A stretch of 64,000 bases of DNA from NCBI RefSeq assembly GCF_900107755.1, contig NZ_FNQR01000009.1:62001-126000 (forward strand), given 5' to 3'. This stretch comes from Thalassobacillus cyri. GTDB lineage: Bacteria; Bacillota; Bacilli; Bacillales; Halobacillaceae. Both the position numbers and the translations under genes were made by a program. Positions 23,602-32,633 of this stretch are shown piece by piece; the first letter of the stretch is position 1, and each line of letters begins with the position of its first letter. The notes below the pieces were generated by a model that searched no databases, was not told where the DNA came from, and was given only the letters and a program-made list of their open reading frames with translations.

Positions 23602-25562
23602 AATTGTTCCTCCTTATCATTGACTTGTCTTGCTTTGATCCAGTTGATCAGCCCGCCTTTCAGCATCATATCGATTTGTCGATCAGAAAGCGCATGTTCT
23701 AATTGAATCGCTTGTTTTCCTTGGACGTTTGCTTTGACTATCGTTCCTGTTTGAATACTTTTTCTTAAGTCATCCAATTGGATGAGATCGCCTTTTTCCA
23801 ATTTGTCATAATCTTTTTCATCACGAAAAGTAAGTGGAAGTACACCAAAATTCACCAGGTTCTGCCAATGGATTCTGGCAAAGTCTTTGGCAATGACAAC
23901 GCGGAGCCCTAAATATCTTGGTGCCAGGGCGGCGTGCTCCCGACTTGACCCCTGCCCATAGTTATAACCTCCGATTAAAGCGTGTCCGCCTTCTTCTCTT
24001 ATTTTCATAGCTCGGTCATAGTAAGTGTCATCGATGATTTCAAAAGAGAATTTGCTTATTTCCGGCAAGTTGCTTCGATATGGTAACACTCTGGAACCGC
24101 CAGCAAGGATTTCATCTGTAGAGATATTATCACCCATTTTCAACAGGACAGGGATCTCTAGCCTATCAGGAAGTGGACTCATATCAGGGATGGATGCGAT
24201 ATTCGGTCCTTTTTCTAACGTTACTTGCTTCGCTTCTTCAACCGGCAACGGCTTTTCTAACAAATCGACATCAATCGATGGCTGGGTGATTTCCCTTACT
24301 TTTGGATATTTCATCTCAAGACTGCGAGGGTCGGTTATTTTTCCTGTAAGAGCCGATGCAGCCGCTGTCTCCGGGCTGCATAAAAACACGCTGTCTTCGC
24401 GGGTACCGGACCTTCCAGGGAAGTTCCGGGGCGTTGTCCGAAGGCTATTCCTTCCGGTAGCCGGTGCCTGTCCCATCCCGATACAACCGTTACAGCCTGC
24501 CTGGTGTAGTCTGGCACCAGAACTTAATAGGCTTGCAATATGGCTTTCTTTCACAAGATCCGTAAGCATTTGACGGGAAGAAGGGTTGATGTCGAAAGAA
24601 ATACCTTTCGAAATTTGCTTCCCTTTTACAATTTCGGCAGCTATAGCAAAGTCTCTGTAGCCAGGATTGGCAGATGATCCGACATAGGATTGGTAAATCG
24701 GTTCACCTTCCAGGTTTTTGACAGGTACGACATTTCCTGGGCTGGATGGTTTTGCAATCATCGGTTCAATCTCAGCCAAATTGATTTCCTCATCGATATC
24801 ATAAGTTGCGCCTTCATCTGCGAGGATTTCTACCCAGGCATCTTCCCGCTGCTGGCTTTTCAAGTAACGACGGACTTCTTTATCCGAAGGGAACACAGTT
24901 GCAGTGGCTCCGAGTTCTGCCCCCATATTAGCGATGACATGCCGGTCCATAGCACTTAAGTGCTTCAGCCCCGGTCCATAATATTCGATGATTCTACCGA
25001 CACCGCCTTTCACATCATGGCGCCGCAATAATTCTAAAATCACGTCTTTAGCGCTTACCCATTCGGGAAGTTCCCCTGTGAGCCTGATTCCCCATATCTT
25101 TGGCATTTTTACAAAAAAAGGCTCCCCGGCAATAGCCATTGCTACATCGATTCCCCCGGCACCCATGGCAAGCATTCCCATGCAGCCATTCGCACAGGTG
25201 TGGCTGTCTGAACCAAGTAATGTTTTCCCCGGTTCAGCCAGTCGTTGCATATGGACAGGGTGGCTTACTCCGTTACCTGGCCGGCTGTAATAGAGTCCGA
25301 ACCTGCGGGCAGCACTTTGTAGAAAAAGGTGATCGTCCGGGTTTTTATTATCTTCCTGGATGATATTGTGGTCGACATACTGGGCAGAAGCTTCTGTTTT
25401 TGCGCGGTCGAGGTCCATTGCTTCAAGCTCCAGCATAACCATCGTCCCTGTTGCATCTTGTGTAAGCGTCTGGTCAATTTTTAAACCGATTTCCTCGCCA
25501 GCCTTCATTTTGCCGGAGATGAGGTGACTGTTGATCAATTTCTCGCTGACATTCATAGCCAT
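23595..25562 (-). CDS. Aconitate hydratase (short bacterial type)
   Basis: The 655-residue enzyme interconverts citrate and isocitrate. LGSDSHTCANGCMGM and the CNGCIGMG segment carry the [4Fe-4S] cysteines, and GYNYGQGSSREHAAL in the C-terminal swivel domain carries the catalytic Ser/Arg. It is shorter than the ~900-residue CitB/AcnA of most Bacillus and matches the putative Aquifex-type aconitase group. Related hydro-lyases (homoaconitase, methylcitrate dehydratase) are possible. AGGAGG precedes the ATG; it follows the dehydrogenase gene by 15 nt. Confidence 0.87.
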   Translation of the reverse strand: MAMNVSEKLINSHLISGKMKAGEEIGLKIDQTLTQDATGTMVMLELEAMDLDRAKTEASAQYVDHNIIQEDNKNPDDHLFLQSAARRFGLYYSRPGNGVSHPVHMQRLAEPGKTLLGSDSHTCANGCMGMLAMGAGGIDVAMAIAGEPFFVKMPKIWGIRLTGELPEWVSAKDVILELLRRHDVKGGVGRIIEYYGPGLKHLSAMDRHVIANMGAELGATATVFPSDKEVRRYLKSQQREDAWVEILADEGATYDIDEEINLAEIEPMIAKPSSPGNVVPVKNLEGEPIYQSYVGSSANPGYRDFAIAAEIVKGKQISKGISFDINPSSRQMLTDLVKESHIASLLSSGARLHQAGCNGCIGMGQAPATGRNSLRTTPRNFPGRSGTREDSVFLCSPETAAASALTGKITDPRSLEMKYPKVREITQPSIDVDLLEKPLPVEEAKQVTLEKGPNIASIPDMSPLPDRLEIPVLLKMGDNISTDEILAGGSRVLPYRSNLPEISKFSFEIIDDTYYDRAMKIREEGGHALIGGYNYGQGSSREHAALAPRYLGLRVVIAKDFARIHWQNLVNFGVLPLTFRDEKDYDKLEKGDLIQLDDLRKSIQTGTIVKANVQGKQAIQLEHALSDRQIDMMLKGGLINWIKARQVNDKEEQLW

Positions 25563-25577
25563 AGATTTTCCTCCTAA

Positions 25578-26711
25578 TCAAGGACGAAGTACCACTTTGA
25601 TACAATCGTCTTTTTTTCCATTAAAAATTTTATAACCATGGGCAGCCTGATCCAAAGGCAGGTGGTGGGTAATGATATCCGTGGGATCAATTTCCTCGTT
25701 CACGATTTGCTGGTACAGCGTTTCCATATAAGTCCTGGCATGTGCCTGGCCCATTTTTAGTTGGATGTTACGGGAAAAAAATGCCCCTAAAGGAAACATA
25801 TTGTAAAGACCGCCATAAACCCCGGTAAGCTGTACTGTTCCACATTTTTTCACAGCTTTAGCAGCGATTTGAATGGGACCCAAAGTTCCGCCTTGTAATT
25901 TTAACTTCTGCTGAGCAAATTCTAATGGCGATTTCTTCCCGTCCATTCCGACACAGTCAATGACAACGTCTGCACCGCCTTGGGTTACTTCTTTTAAAAC
26001 CTCTCCCATATCCTCATGAGCTGTAAAGTCAAATGTATCTGTTTTGTTAGTAAGCTTGGAATGGTTCAGCCTATAAGGCAGGTGATCGACAGCAATTACT
26101 CTGGCTGCGCCTTTCTGCCAGGCAAATTTCTGTGCCATTAAACCCACAGGACCACAGCCCAGGACAATTACTGTGTCTCCAGCTTTAACCCCGGCATTTT
26201 CAACACTCCAGTAAGCGGTAGGGAGGACATCGGATAAAAACAACAAAGCATCGTCGTCCAGCTCGCAATCCTTTGGAATGAGGAAAGGGGTATAGTTGCC
26301 AAATGGCACCCGCAGGTACTCTGCCTGGCCGCCTGGATAGTTCCCGAATTTTTCTGAGTAGCCAAAGTAACCGCCTGAATCGTAATGCGGATTGGCGTTG
26401 TCACATTGGCTTTCCTGGTGGTTATGGCAATAGGGACAGGTACCACATGCCACAGTGAATGGAATGACGACCCGGTCACCTTTTTTCACTTTGGTTACAT
26501 CTTTTCCTATCTCTTCCACAATTCCCATTGGCTCGTGTCCAATGACATACCCGATCGGAAGAGGGTAGTTACCCTGATAAAGGTGTAAATCTGACCCGCA
26601 AATCGCGGTCGAGGTGATTCTGATAATGACATCTTGAGAGTCTTGAATAGTTGGGAAATCTGTTTTTTCAACACTGACAGAATATTTACCTTGATAAGTG
26701 ACTGCTTTCAT
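25578..26711 (-). CDS. Zinc-dependent alcohol dehydrogenase (formaldehyde dehydrogenase-like)
   Basis: The 377-residue medium-chain dehydrogenase has the catalytic zinc site (CGSDLH, GHEPMG), a structural zinc loop (CGTCPYCHNHQESQC) and a Rossmann motif (VLGCGPVGLMAQ). Insertions after the zinc loop resemble glutathione-independent formaldehyde dehydrogenases. It shares an operon with aconitase; AAGGAGG precedes the ATG. Exact substrate uncertain. Confidence 0.85.
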   Translation of the reverse strand: MKAVTYQGKYSVSVEKTDFPTIQDSQDVIIRITSTAICGSDLHLYQGNYPLPIGYVIGHEPMGIVEEIGKDVTKVKKGDRVVIPFTVACGTCPYCHNHQESQCDNANPHYDSGGYFGYSEKFGNYPGGQAEYLRVPFGNYTPFLIPKDCELDDDALLFLSDVLPTAYWSVENAGVKAGDTVIVLGCGPVGLMAQKFAWQKGAARVIAVDHLPYRLNHSKLTNKTDTFDFTAHEDMGEVLKEVTQGGADVVIDCVGMDGKKSPLEFAQQKLKLQGGTLGPIQIAAKAVKKCGTVQLTGVYGGLYNMFPLGAFFSRNIQLKMGQAHARTYMETLYQQIVNEEIDPTDIITHHLPLDQAAHGYKIFNGKKDDCIKVVLRP

Positions 26712-26840
26712 GGCTCCTCCTTGGATTGTTTTTCTATGTGTTAAGATAGCCTGTTTGTCGTATCTTATGTATGAATAAGCGGGTTTGTATGTTTTAGTGA
26801 GGCCGGTTACAAACTATACCGGGTGGAAGGAGTTCGGATT

Positions 26841-28163
26841 ATGAGTAAGCAGCAAACTGATTCACAAAAGAAAATACCTTGGTGGCAGCTGACACTGATT
26901 GGTGTAGGCTGCACGATTGGTACAGGTTTTTTCTTAGGATCCGCATTAGCAATCAAACGAGGAGGACCTGCTGTTATTCTTACTTTTCTTCTTGCCGCAG
27001 TAGGGACATACATTGTCTTTGATGCCTTAGCCAGGATGACTGCAGAAGATCCGGAAAAGGGTTCGTTCCGTTCGTACGCAAAAAAAGCGTACGGCAGATG
27101 GGCAGGATTCAGCAATGGATGGGTATATTGGACATCAGAGCTTTTGATTATGGGTAGCCAGTTGACTGCCCTTGCGATATTTTCACAATTCTGGTTTCCT
27201 AATATGCCATTATGGTTGTTATCAGCGATTTTTGGCGTGTTAGGTATCGGGGTGATCATTACAGGTGTGTCGGGGTTCGAACGCTTTGAAAATATTTTTG
27301 CGGTAATCAAGACAGCAGCAATTGTAATGTTCATTATCATAGCAGCTTTAGCTGTGACAGGTGTGTTAGGAGGGGAACATGCTGAGCGTACATTTGAGTG
27401 GACCAGAGGAGGGCTGTTTCCTGCAGGGATGACCGGTTTGTGGGCAGCGTTGATTTATGCGTTTTATGCATTTGGGGGAATCGAAGTGATGGGGATTATG
27501 GCAAATGAATTGAAAGATCCGAAGGAAGCCCCGAAATCGGGTAAAGTAATGCTTATCTTGCTTGCTGTCATTTATGTTGCATCACTAGGGTTAGCAATTT
27601 TTCTTGTTTCCTGGGACAAATTTAATGCGGATGAAAGCCCCTTTATCACCGCATTAGCTAAATATGATTTGGCTTTTGTACCACATGTTTTCAATGGTGC
27701 GTTGGTAATAGGCGGATTTTCTACAATGGTAGCTTCCCTTTATGCCATTACCACCATTCTTTCAACGCTTGCGGAAGATAAAGATGCCCCGGCGTTTTTT
27801 GCAAAAACCGGCAAACGCGGTGTTCCATACCATGCCTTGTGTTTAACCATTTCGGGTCTGATCGCATCGATAGTCGTAGCTCTGTTGCTCCCTGAAAAAA
27901 TTTATGAATATTTAACAACAGCTGCCGGGTTGATGCTGCTCTACACATGGATTTTTATATTGTTTTCTTATAACAAATTGATGGATTTGCCAGGTAAGGC
28001 AAAAGTGAAACGATGGGTTGGACTCCTATTGATTGCAGCAGCTGTCAGCGGGACAGTACTGGATAGTGCGAGCAGGATCGGTTTCTTCATCAGCCTTTTA
28101 TTCTTGGCAGTAATAGCTCTGGTGACCTTTTTGATGAGAAAGAAATGGAAGGAAGCTTCATGA
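26841..28163 (+). CDS. Amino-acid permease (APC superfamily)
   Basis: The 440-residue protein has 12 predicted helices. The N-terminal GVGCTIGTGFFLGSALAI is the substrate-binding glycine-rich motif of APC transporters. It resembles the Bacillus YbxG/YdgF group. ATG 26841 is taken for its RBS (GGAAGGAG); an in-frame start at 26823 has none. Substrate unknown. Confidence 0.87.
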   Translation: MSKQQTDSQKKIPWWQLTLIGVGCTIGTGFFLGSALAIKRGGPAVILTFLLAAVGTYIVFDALARMTAEDPEKGSFRSYAKKAYGRWAGFSNGWVYWTSELLIMGSQLTALAIFSQFWFPNMPLWLLSAIFGVLGIGVIITGVSGFERFENIFAVIKTAAIVMFIIIAALAVTGVLGGEHAERTFEWTRGGLFPAGMTGLWAALIYAFYAFGGIEVMGIMANELKDPKEAPKSGKVMLILLAVIYVASLGLAIFLVSWDKFNADESPFITALAKYDLAFVPHVFNGALVIGGFSTMVASLYAITTILSTLAEDKDAPAFFAKTGKRGVPYHALCLTISGLIASIVVALLLPEKIYEYLTTAAGLMLLYTWIFILFSYNKLMDLPGKAKVKRWVGLLLIAAAVSGTVLDSASRIGFFISLLFLAVIALVTFLMRKKWKEAS

Positions 28164-28886
28164 CTTTTTAAAGGAATCTGCAAATGGACAGCCGGAAAAT
28201 GAGGTTTGATCATCTCTTAAAAAGTATTGTTTTGCTTCCAGATTATCTGTCTGGCCGTACCATTTCAGTTCAGGGTGGGGGCTTATAAGATCATAGTTGC
28301 AAAGCCTTTTGCGGATTTTTTCTTTTATCAACGCTGCAGGAGAATGATCATGAAATTTTTCCAGTATGATTCGCGGGGTGATGGCCAGCATCAAGTGAGG
28401 AAAGTGTCTGCTCTGCCGGTTTTTATGGGCCGGGGTAGCACAAAAAACAAAATACCCGACCCCATTAAAGTGGAATTCCCATGTATGGTCTAGGGGATCG
28501 ATTGGAATGTGTGCGGGCCATGTGTGTTTGTTGATTTTGACCACTTCCTGCAGCAATGACCAGAATAGCTTTTCATAGTCCAACACATTCAAATTCTGTT
28601 GTTGATCGTCAATAAAAATAATCAATGATGTGTAATCGCCTAATGTCTCATAGCGAGCTGTGTATGCCTGTAAAAGTGTTACTAATTGCTTAGCGGTGGG
28701 GGTGGTTTCAAAACGATTACAAAAGCCATATAAAAATTGGTCCAAGGCAAACCCTTGAGTAGCAGGAATACAAGGGAAACGTTTCTCTTTATCTGACATC
28801 TTGGATTCAAAGGATTCATAAGCCCGGTACTGCCAGTCGTGTGTTGTGTACCTTTCTTTAATGCTTTTTCTATTTAAGAGTTCCAT
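28158..28886 (-). CDS. YqcI/YcgG family protein, paralogue 1
   Basis: The 242-residue soluble protein has family features RFPCIPATQGFALDQF, FVFCATPAHKNRQSR and a C-terminal CPFADSF. A paralogue lies at 32634-33362. Function of the family is unknown. ATG 28886 follows GGAGGG. It converges on the permease gene and overlaps it by 6 nt. Confidence 0.83.
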   Translation of the reverse strand: MELLNRKSIKERYTTHDWQYRAYESFESKMSDKEKRFPCIPATQGFALDQFLYGFCNRFETTPTAKQLVTLLQAYTARYETLGDYTSLIIFIDDQQQNLNVLDYEKLFWSLLQEVVKINKHTWPAHIPIDPLDHTWEFHFNGVGYFVFCATPAHKNRQSRHFPHLMLAITPRIILEKFHDHSPAALIKEKIRKRLCNYDLISPHPELKWYGQTDNLEAKQYFLRDDQTSFSGCPFADSFKKS

Positions 28887-28946
28887 TAATTTTCTCCCTC
28901 CTCTTCCCATATAGCCTATTAAGCGAAAAGGAGGTGGGTGCCTGTT

Positions 28947-29576
28947 TTATAAATGAAATAGCATTTTAATTGCCTGCAAAGCAAAGTAGAAAGCAAAACC
29001 GAATAAGCATATTCCTGATAAAACAGAGATCCGCTTCAATGTACGTGGGGTGAGGGCGCGTCGGAACCCACTCGATATGGCTGCCATCGTAATATCCCAT
29101 AACATTAGCCCTAGTAAAATTGCTCCGCCGTATAATACCAGGTGCAACTGATCATAGCGGTTGATTGTATTTGCTAACACAGACCCGTAAATACCGAGCC
29201 AAAAAAGAATGGATAAAGGGTTGGTAATAGCGATCAAAAATCCGGTTGAAAATGTTTTGGCTAAGGAGTCTTTTTGGCGATTATAATCCACATCAACTTT
29301 ATGAGAGCTGGCAATACTTTCAAAGCCAGTATATAAGAGAACAAATGCACCGAATGACCATAAAAATGTTTTCATGAACGGAACTTCTAAAAAATGCACA
29401 ACTCCAAGAAAGACAGCAATGATAAAACAAATCTCAGCGACAATCGACCCTAACCCAATTAGCCAGGAATGAAAAAAACCGTTTTTAATTCCCTGATTTA
29501 TTTGCGCTGCATTGATTGGTCCAAGAGGGGCTGCCAGCGATAGCCCGAGGAAAACATAACTAAGAAAAACACCCAA
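28947..29576 (-). CDS. LysE/RhtB-family exporter
   Basis: The 209-residue protein has six helices with N-terminal GLSLAAPLGPINAAQI, typical of LysE-type amino-acid exporters. TTG 29576 is chosen since GAAGGAG is placed 7-8 nt upstream; the longer frame to 29660 lacks an RBS. Substrate unknown. Confidence 0.82.
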   Translation of the reverse strand: MGVFLSYVFLGLSLAAPLGPINAAQINQGIKNGFFHSWLIGLGSIVAEICFIIAVFLGVVHFLEVPFMKTFLWSFGAFVLLYTGFESIASSHKVDVDYNRQKDSLAKTFSTGFLIAITNPLSILFWLGIYGSVLANTINRYDQLHLVLYGGAILLGLMLWDITMAAISSGFRRALTPRTLKRISVLSGICLFGFAFYFALQAIKMLFHL

Positions 29577-29650
29577 AGCACTCACTCCTTCACGATATGG
29601 AATAGCTTGTACAATATGTATGCACAAACATCCCAGTTTACCACTGCAAT

Positions 29651-29683
29651 TAAAAAGCACATCGTCTCCTGGACGGTGTGCTG
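29651..29683 (-). terminator. Terminator of the 82-residue protein gene
   Basis: On the minus strand, AGCACACCGT / ACGATGTGCT stem followed by TTTTTAATT. Confidence 0.7.
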
Positions 29684-29689
29684 GACGAT

Positions 29690-29938
29690 TTATCGGTTAT
29701 TCGCTTGATTTGTTTCTTCAATTAATCGTAATAAGTCAGTGGCTCGCTGCATGTCATGGTTGCCGATCCCCCTGAACAAGGCGGGATTATGGGTTGCTTC
29801 ATTCAGCATTTCTTCCGCTTGTTTGACCTGCTGCTGTGCTTCTGTAAAACCGCTTCGTTCTTCCTGAGCTCTTTCTACCGCTCTTTTTGCCTGGTTAAGC
29901 TGGTCCATCACAGACTGGAAATCCTGTTGATCCTTCAT
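29690..29938 (-). CDS. Small helical hypothetical protein (82 aa)
   Basis: The product is charged and Gln-rich with heptad-like spacing (MDQLNQAKRAVERAQEE, QQVKQAEEMLNEA), predicted as two helices or a coiled coil. No membrane segment. AGGAGG precedes the ATG. Such small helical proteins are common in Bacillus spores, but the family was not recognised. Confidence 0.7.
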   Translation of the reverse strand: MKDQQDFQSVMDQLNQAKRAVERAQEERSGFTEAQQQVKQAEEMLNEATHNPALFRGIGNHDMQRATDLLRLIEETNQANNR

Positions 29939-30011
29939 GGCTGATCCTCCTTTTTATTGTTAATTTGCCTGAAAAGGGGAGTTTTATCCGCTGCCTATGT
30001 AACCTTATCCA

Positions 30012-30050
30012 AACAAAAAGTCCACACGGCTCACGCCGTATGGACTTCAT
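30012..30050 (-). terminator. Terminator of yjcZ-like gene
   Basis: On the minus strand, AAGTCCATACGG / CCGTGTGGACTT stem followed by TTTTTG. Confidence 0.8.
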
Positions 30051-30069
30051 TTAAAGAGGGGAGGGTTTA

Positions 30070-30231
30070 CTAATAGCCCCAACCGCCGCCATAGCCACCG
30101 CCATAGCCACCGCCATAGCCACCGCCATAGCCACCGCCATAACCGCCTCCTGCATAGGATGCTCCTATAATAATCAATAGGATGAACAATACGACTAATA
30201 AAGCGAAACCACCGCCATAACCTTTACTCAT
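30070..30231 (-). CDS. YjcZ-family sporulation-type small protein
   Basis: The 53-residue protein begins MSKGYGGGFALLVVLF, with one hydrophobic helix and a tail of five YGGG units ending GGGWGY. Members of the YjcZ/SscA-like group are small membrane or spore-coat-associated proteins. The tail is encoded by a perfect or near-perfect 12-bp tandem repeat (about 30080-30148), a site where copy number could vary. AAAGGAGG precedes the ATG. Confidence 0.85.
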   Translation of the reverse strand: MSKGYGGGFALLVVLFILLIIIGASYAGGGYGGGYGGGYGGGYGGGYGGGWGY

Positions 30232-30493
30232 CAAAGCACCTCCTTTCTATTTGTATATGTTGTAAGATGACGAATGTACCGGGCAAATGCCTTTTTCTGA
30301 TGAATTTAGGCTTGGGAAAGAAGTCTCGTTCAAACGTTTGAAGAAAGGGGAGAAGTCTACGAAATCCCTATCATAAATTGAAGAAATAACCTGGTAATTG
30401 TAGAAAAGGGGGGCATTTTCCCCTGGAAATAAGGTATGATAGTGGTAATAGAAAAGTAATGGAAATACAGCTTAAGAAATAGGGGGATGCGGT

Positions 30494-31510
30494 TTGACAA
30501 AAGAATCGGAAATCAACGTAGGTGGACTTACTTTCGCATGGGAGATGGAAGAGGGGCGCTTTCTATTTGAAGGCGAAGAAGCTGTCCTTTTTTGGATTAC
30601 GTCTGCGATGAAATCCTTTTTTGATACGATTGAGGAAGTTTCAGGCGAAGAAGCTGCAAATTTAGTTATGGAAACAACTGGTTTTCGTCAAGGATCTGTG
30701 GTAGGGGAATATTTTCAAAATAAAGGTGTGGGTATAGAAGAAGTAGCAAAAATACTGCCCAATACATACGCCTCAGCTGGGTGGGGAAAAGCGGAAATTT
30801 TGAATATTGACAGAGAAAATCAGACAATGACTGTTAAACTGAAGAACGACTGGGAATATAAAATCAATAAAGCTCAAGGAAAAGAGAAGCGTGGTTCGTT
30901 TCTCTCTGCTCATTATGCGGGTATATTCTCCGGTCTGTTCGGTTCGACTATATGGTATGAAGTGCAACAGTCCCAGTTGGAAGGGCATGATTACACCTAC
31001 ATCAATTATTTTCCTGAAGATGTCAACGTAGCACGCAATATCCATGATTTAGCCCGCAGAAAAGAAGCTGAGCAAATCCGTCATTTAGAAGGTTTGGTCG
31101 AGGATAAAACAAGGGACTTGAAAGAGTTGGTCAGAACCCTTTCGTCACCGATCATCCCCGTGTTGGAAGGCATTGTTGTGGTGCCTTTGCTGGGTCGATA
31201 TGATGAGGAACGCGCAGACGAGTTAATTACCAAGACACTAACCAACCTGCCAGAACACAAAGCCTCCTATCTCGTACTAGATTTGACCGGTCTTGATAAT
31301 GACCTTACCTGTTATACGGCCAGCTTAATTGAAAAAATGGGAACTGCGGCAAGCCTGATCGGTACAGAAGTCATCATTGTCGGTATTTCGGCAGAACTAG
31401 GGAGAATCATTGCCAATACAGAGATTGATTTATTAAAATTCGATTGTTTTCAGAACTTGCAGCACGGAATCCATTTCGCCCTTGCTCAAAACGGCCGCCG
31501 GATCGTTTGA
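30494..31510 (+). CDS. RsbR-like stress regulator: V4R-type sensor plus STAS domain
   Basis: The 338-residue protein has an N-terminal domain (to about residue 190) with FLSAHYAGIFSGLFG and a WYEVQQSQLEGHD stretch, close to the V4R/XylR_N small-molecule-binding fold. A helical linker (EAEQIRHLEGLVEDKTRDL) joins it to a C-terminal STAS domain (SSPIIPVLEGIVVVPLLG, YLVLDLTGL) as in RsbR stressosome proteins. The Thr/Ser phospho-sites are likely in VLDLTGL and nearby. TTG 30494 is behind AGGGGG. A SigB-related signalling role is inferred. Confidence 0.8.
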   Translation: MTKESEINVGGLTFAWEMEEGRFLFEGEEAVLFWITSAMKSFFDTIEEVSGEEAANLVMETTGFRQGSVVGEYFQNKGVGIEEVAKILPNTYASAGWGKAEILNIDRENQTMTVKLKNDWEYKINKAQGKEKRGSFLSAHYAGIFSGLFGSTIWYEVQQSQLEGHDYTYINYFPEDVNVARNIHDLARRKEAEQIRHLEGLVEDKTRDLKELVRTLSSPIIPVLEGIVVVPLLGRYDEERADELITKTLTNLPEHKASYLVLDLTGLDNDLTCYTASLIEKMGTAASLIGTEVIIVGISAELGRIIANTEIDLLKFDCFQNLQHGIHFALAQNGRRIV

Positions 31511-31598
31511 CCCCCTGCTTACTACAATTGTTTGATGGTCACCTCATATGGGTAAGTATAAAACAAGTACCAAATCAAATGATAATGAGGTGAAAATA

Positions 31599-31697
31599 AT
31601 GGGTAGACTTATAAGAAGATTATTTAAGTACGCACCAGTCATCTATCCAATGGTTCGAAAATTTATGAATAGACGTAGAAGAAGAACTACACTTTAA
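31599..31697 (+). CDS. 32-residue basic peptide
   Basis: MGRLIRRLFKYAPVIYP followed by an Arg-rich tail (NRRRRRTTL). GAGGTG precedes the ATG and a terminator follows. It has a short amphipathic or membrane-binding helix and strong positive charge. Family not recognised. Confidence 0.58.
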   Translation: MGRLIRRLFKYAPVIYPMVRKFMNRRRRRTTL

Positions 31698-31702
31698 TAT
31701 GC

Positions 31703-31733
31703 GTCGTCCCTCCAGGCGAGGGGCGATTTTTTA
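31703..31733 (+). terminator. Terminator after 32-residue peptide
   Basis: TCGTCCCTC / GAGGGGCGA hairpin with TTTTTT. Confidence 0.7.
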
Positions 31734-31755
31734 TCTTTCATATTATGTACTATAT

Positions 31756-31794
31756 GAAAAAGCGGCTGACTCAAAGTGCGAGTCCCCCGCTGGT
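31756..31794 (-). terminator. Terminator of VOC protein gene
   Basis: On the minus strand AGCGGGGGACTC / GAGTCAGCCGCT, followed by TTTTTC. Confidence 0.72.
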
Positions 31795-31796
31795 AA

Positions 31797-32216
31797 CTAC
31801 TTCTTCAATTTTTCCAGATTGGTTGCATGGAACTTGGATCCTTCAACTTCATTGACGATACTGAAAGGATTTCCATCCGGATCCAGGAATTCAAATGCAT
31901 ACATACCTCCCAAATCATCTATTTTGCTGACGACTACCCCTTTTTTATATAGATCATGGTGCGCTTCGTAAATATCTGTAACTAAAAAATTATAGTAACT
32001 GTTTTTCTTCCCTTTCACTACTTCGAATTCAGTAGGCTGGGGATTTTCTACTTCGATCAATCCTAGCTGAGCGTCTCCCTTTTTAAAAACAAAACCCGCT
32101 CCTCTTTCTCCAAAATCCCACTTGTCGACGAAGATAGCTCCTAAATTTTCCTGATACCACTTCATGGATTCCTCAAGGTTTGTAACAGGTATGAAAATAC
32201 TGCCAACTTTAAACAT
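31797..32216 (-). CDS. VOC (glyoxalase/dioxygenase-fold) protein
   Basis: The 139-residue protein has two beta-alpha-beta modules: SIFIPVTNLEESMKWYQENLG and NFLVTDIYEAHHDLYKKG, ending FEFLDPDGNPFSIV, a VOC hallmark. Metal and substrate unknown; could be an antibiotic-resistance-like or lyase member. AAGGAG precedes the ATG. Confidence 0.82.
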   Translation of the reverse strand: MFKVGSIFIPVTNLEESMKWYQENLGAIFVDKWDFGERGAGFVFKKGDAQLGLIEVENPQPTEFEVVKGKKNSYYNFLVTDIYEAHHDLYKKGVVVSKIDDLGGMYAFEFLDPDGNPFSIVNEVEGSKFHATNLEKLKK

Positions 32217-32329
32217 TGCAACAACTCCTTTTGGAAGGATGACTTATAAAATTAAAATTCGCTGAAAGCGGCCATTTTCCTTCTTTTTTTCTGCACATCC
32301 TTCACATGGAATTAATCGAGTGTGCATGA

Positions 32330-32364
32330 AAGAAGACGCCGGGTAAGGGGCGTCTTCTTTGTTG
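32330..32364. terminator. Isolated terminator-like hairpin
   Basis: AAGAAGACGCC / GGCGTCTTCTT stem with a short T tract. No gene ends directly before it on either strand, so it may end an untranslated RNA or be a relic. Confidence 0.5.
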
Positions 32365-32420
32365 GTTAGGAAATTATAAAATTTTCTTTTTGTGGATAAC
32401 TTCAGGTAGTTGGTGTCATC

Positions 32421-32628
32421 CAGCTCCAGCGCCTACCCCCTCGAGGTCTTAAGTCAATCCTCTCTGTGATTAGAAAAACTTGACTTATCGCCGCATCCTA
32501 ATGGCGAAAGCCTTAGTTTTTCTTATACTTTGATCCTTTAATAAAGTTAGTCTGTATTAAAGTACAAAGAACATCACGGTCAGCTTGTCTTAAGCTTGTC
32601 GGGGGTGAGCAAGGCGCTTGTGCTTTTT
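32421..32628. repeat. Long hairpin repeat enclosing a copy of the ~95-nt repeat
   Basis: The ends CCAGCGCCTACCCCCTCGA and TCGGGGGTGAGCAAGGCGCT are imperfect inverted arms. Inside, 32470-32575 is the reverse-complement counterpart of repeat copies near 1800 and 49943. Sequences opening with AGCTCCAGCGCC and ending GCGCTTGTGCTTTT are familiar as dispersed intergenic repeats in Bacillus-related genomes. No gene is seen in 32217-32633. Confidence 0.6.
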
Positions 32629-32633
32629 GTTCA

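Noticed and set aside
30080-30148. CRISPR-like short direct repeats
   Set aside because: Units are contiguous 12-mers without spacers and encode the YGGG tail of a YjcZ-like protein.
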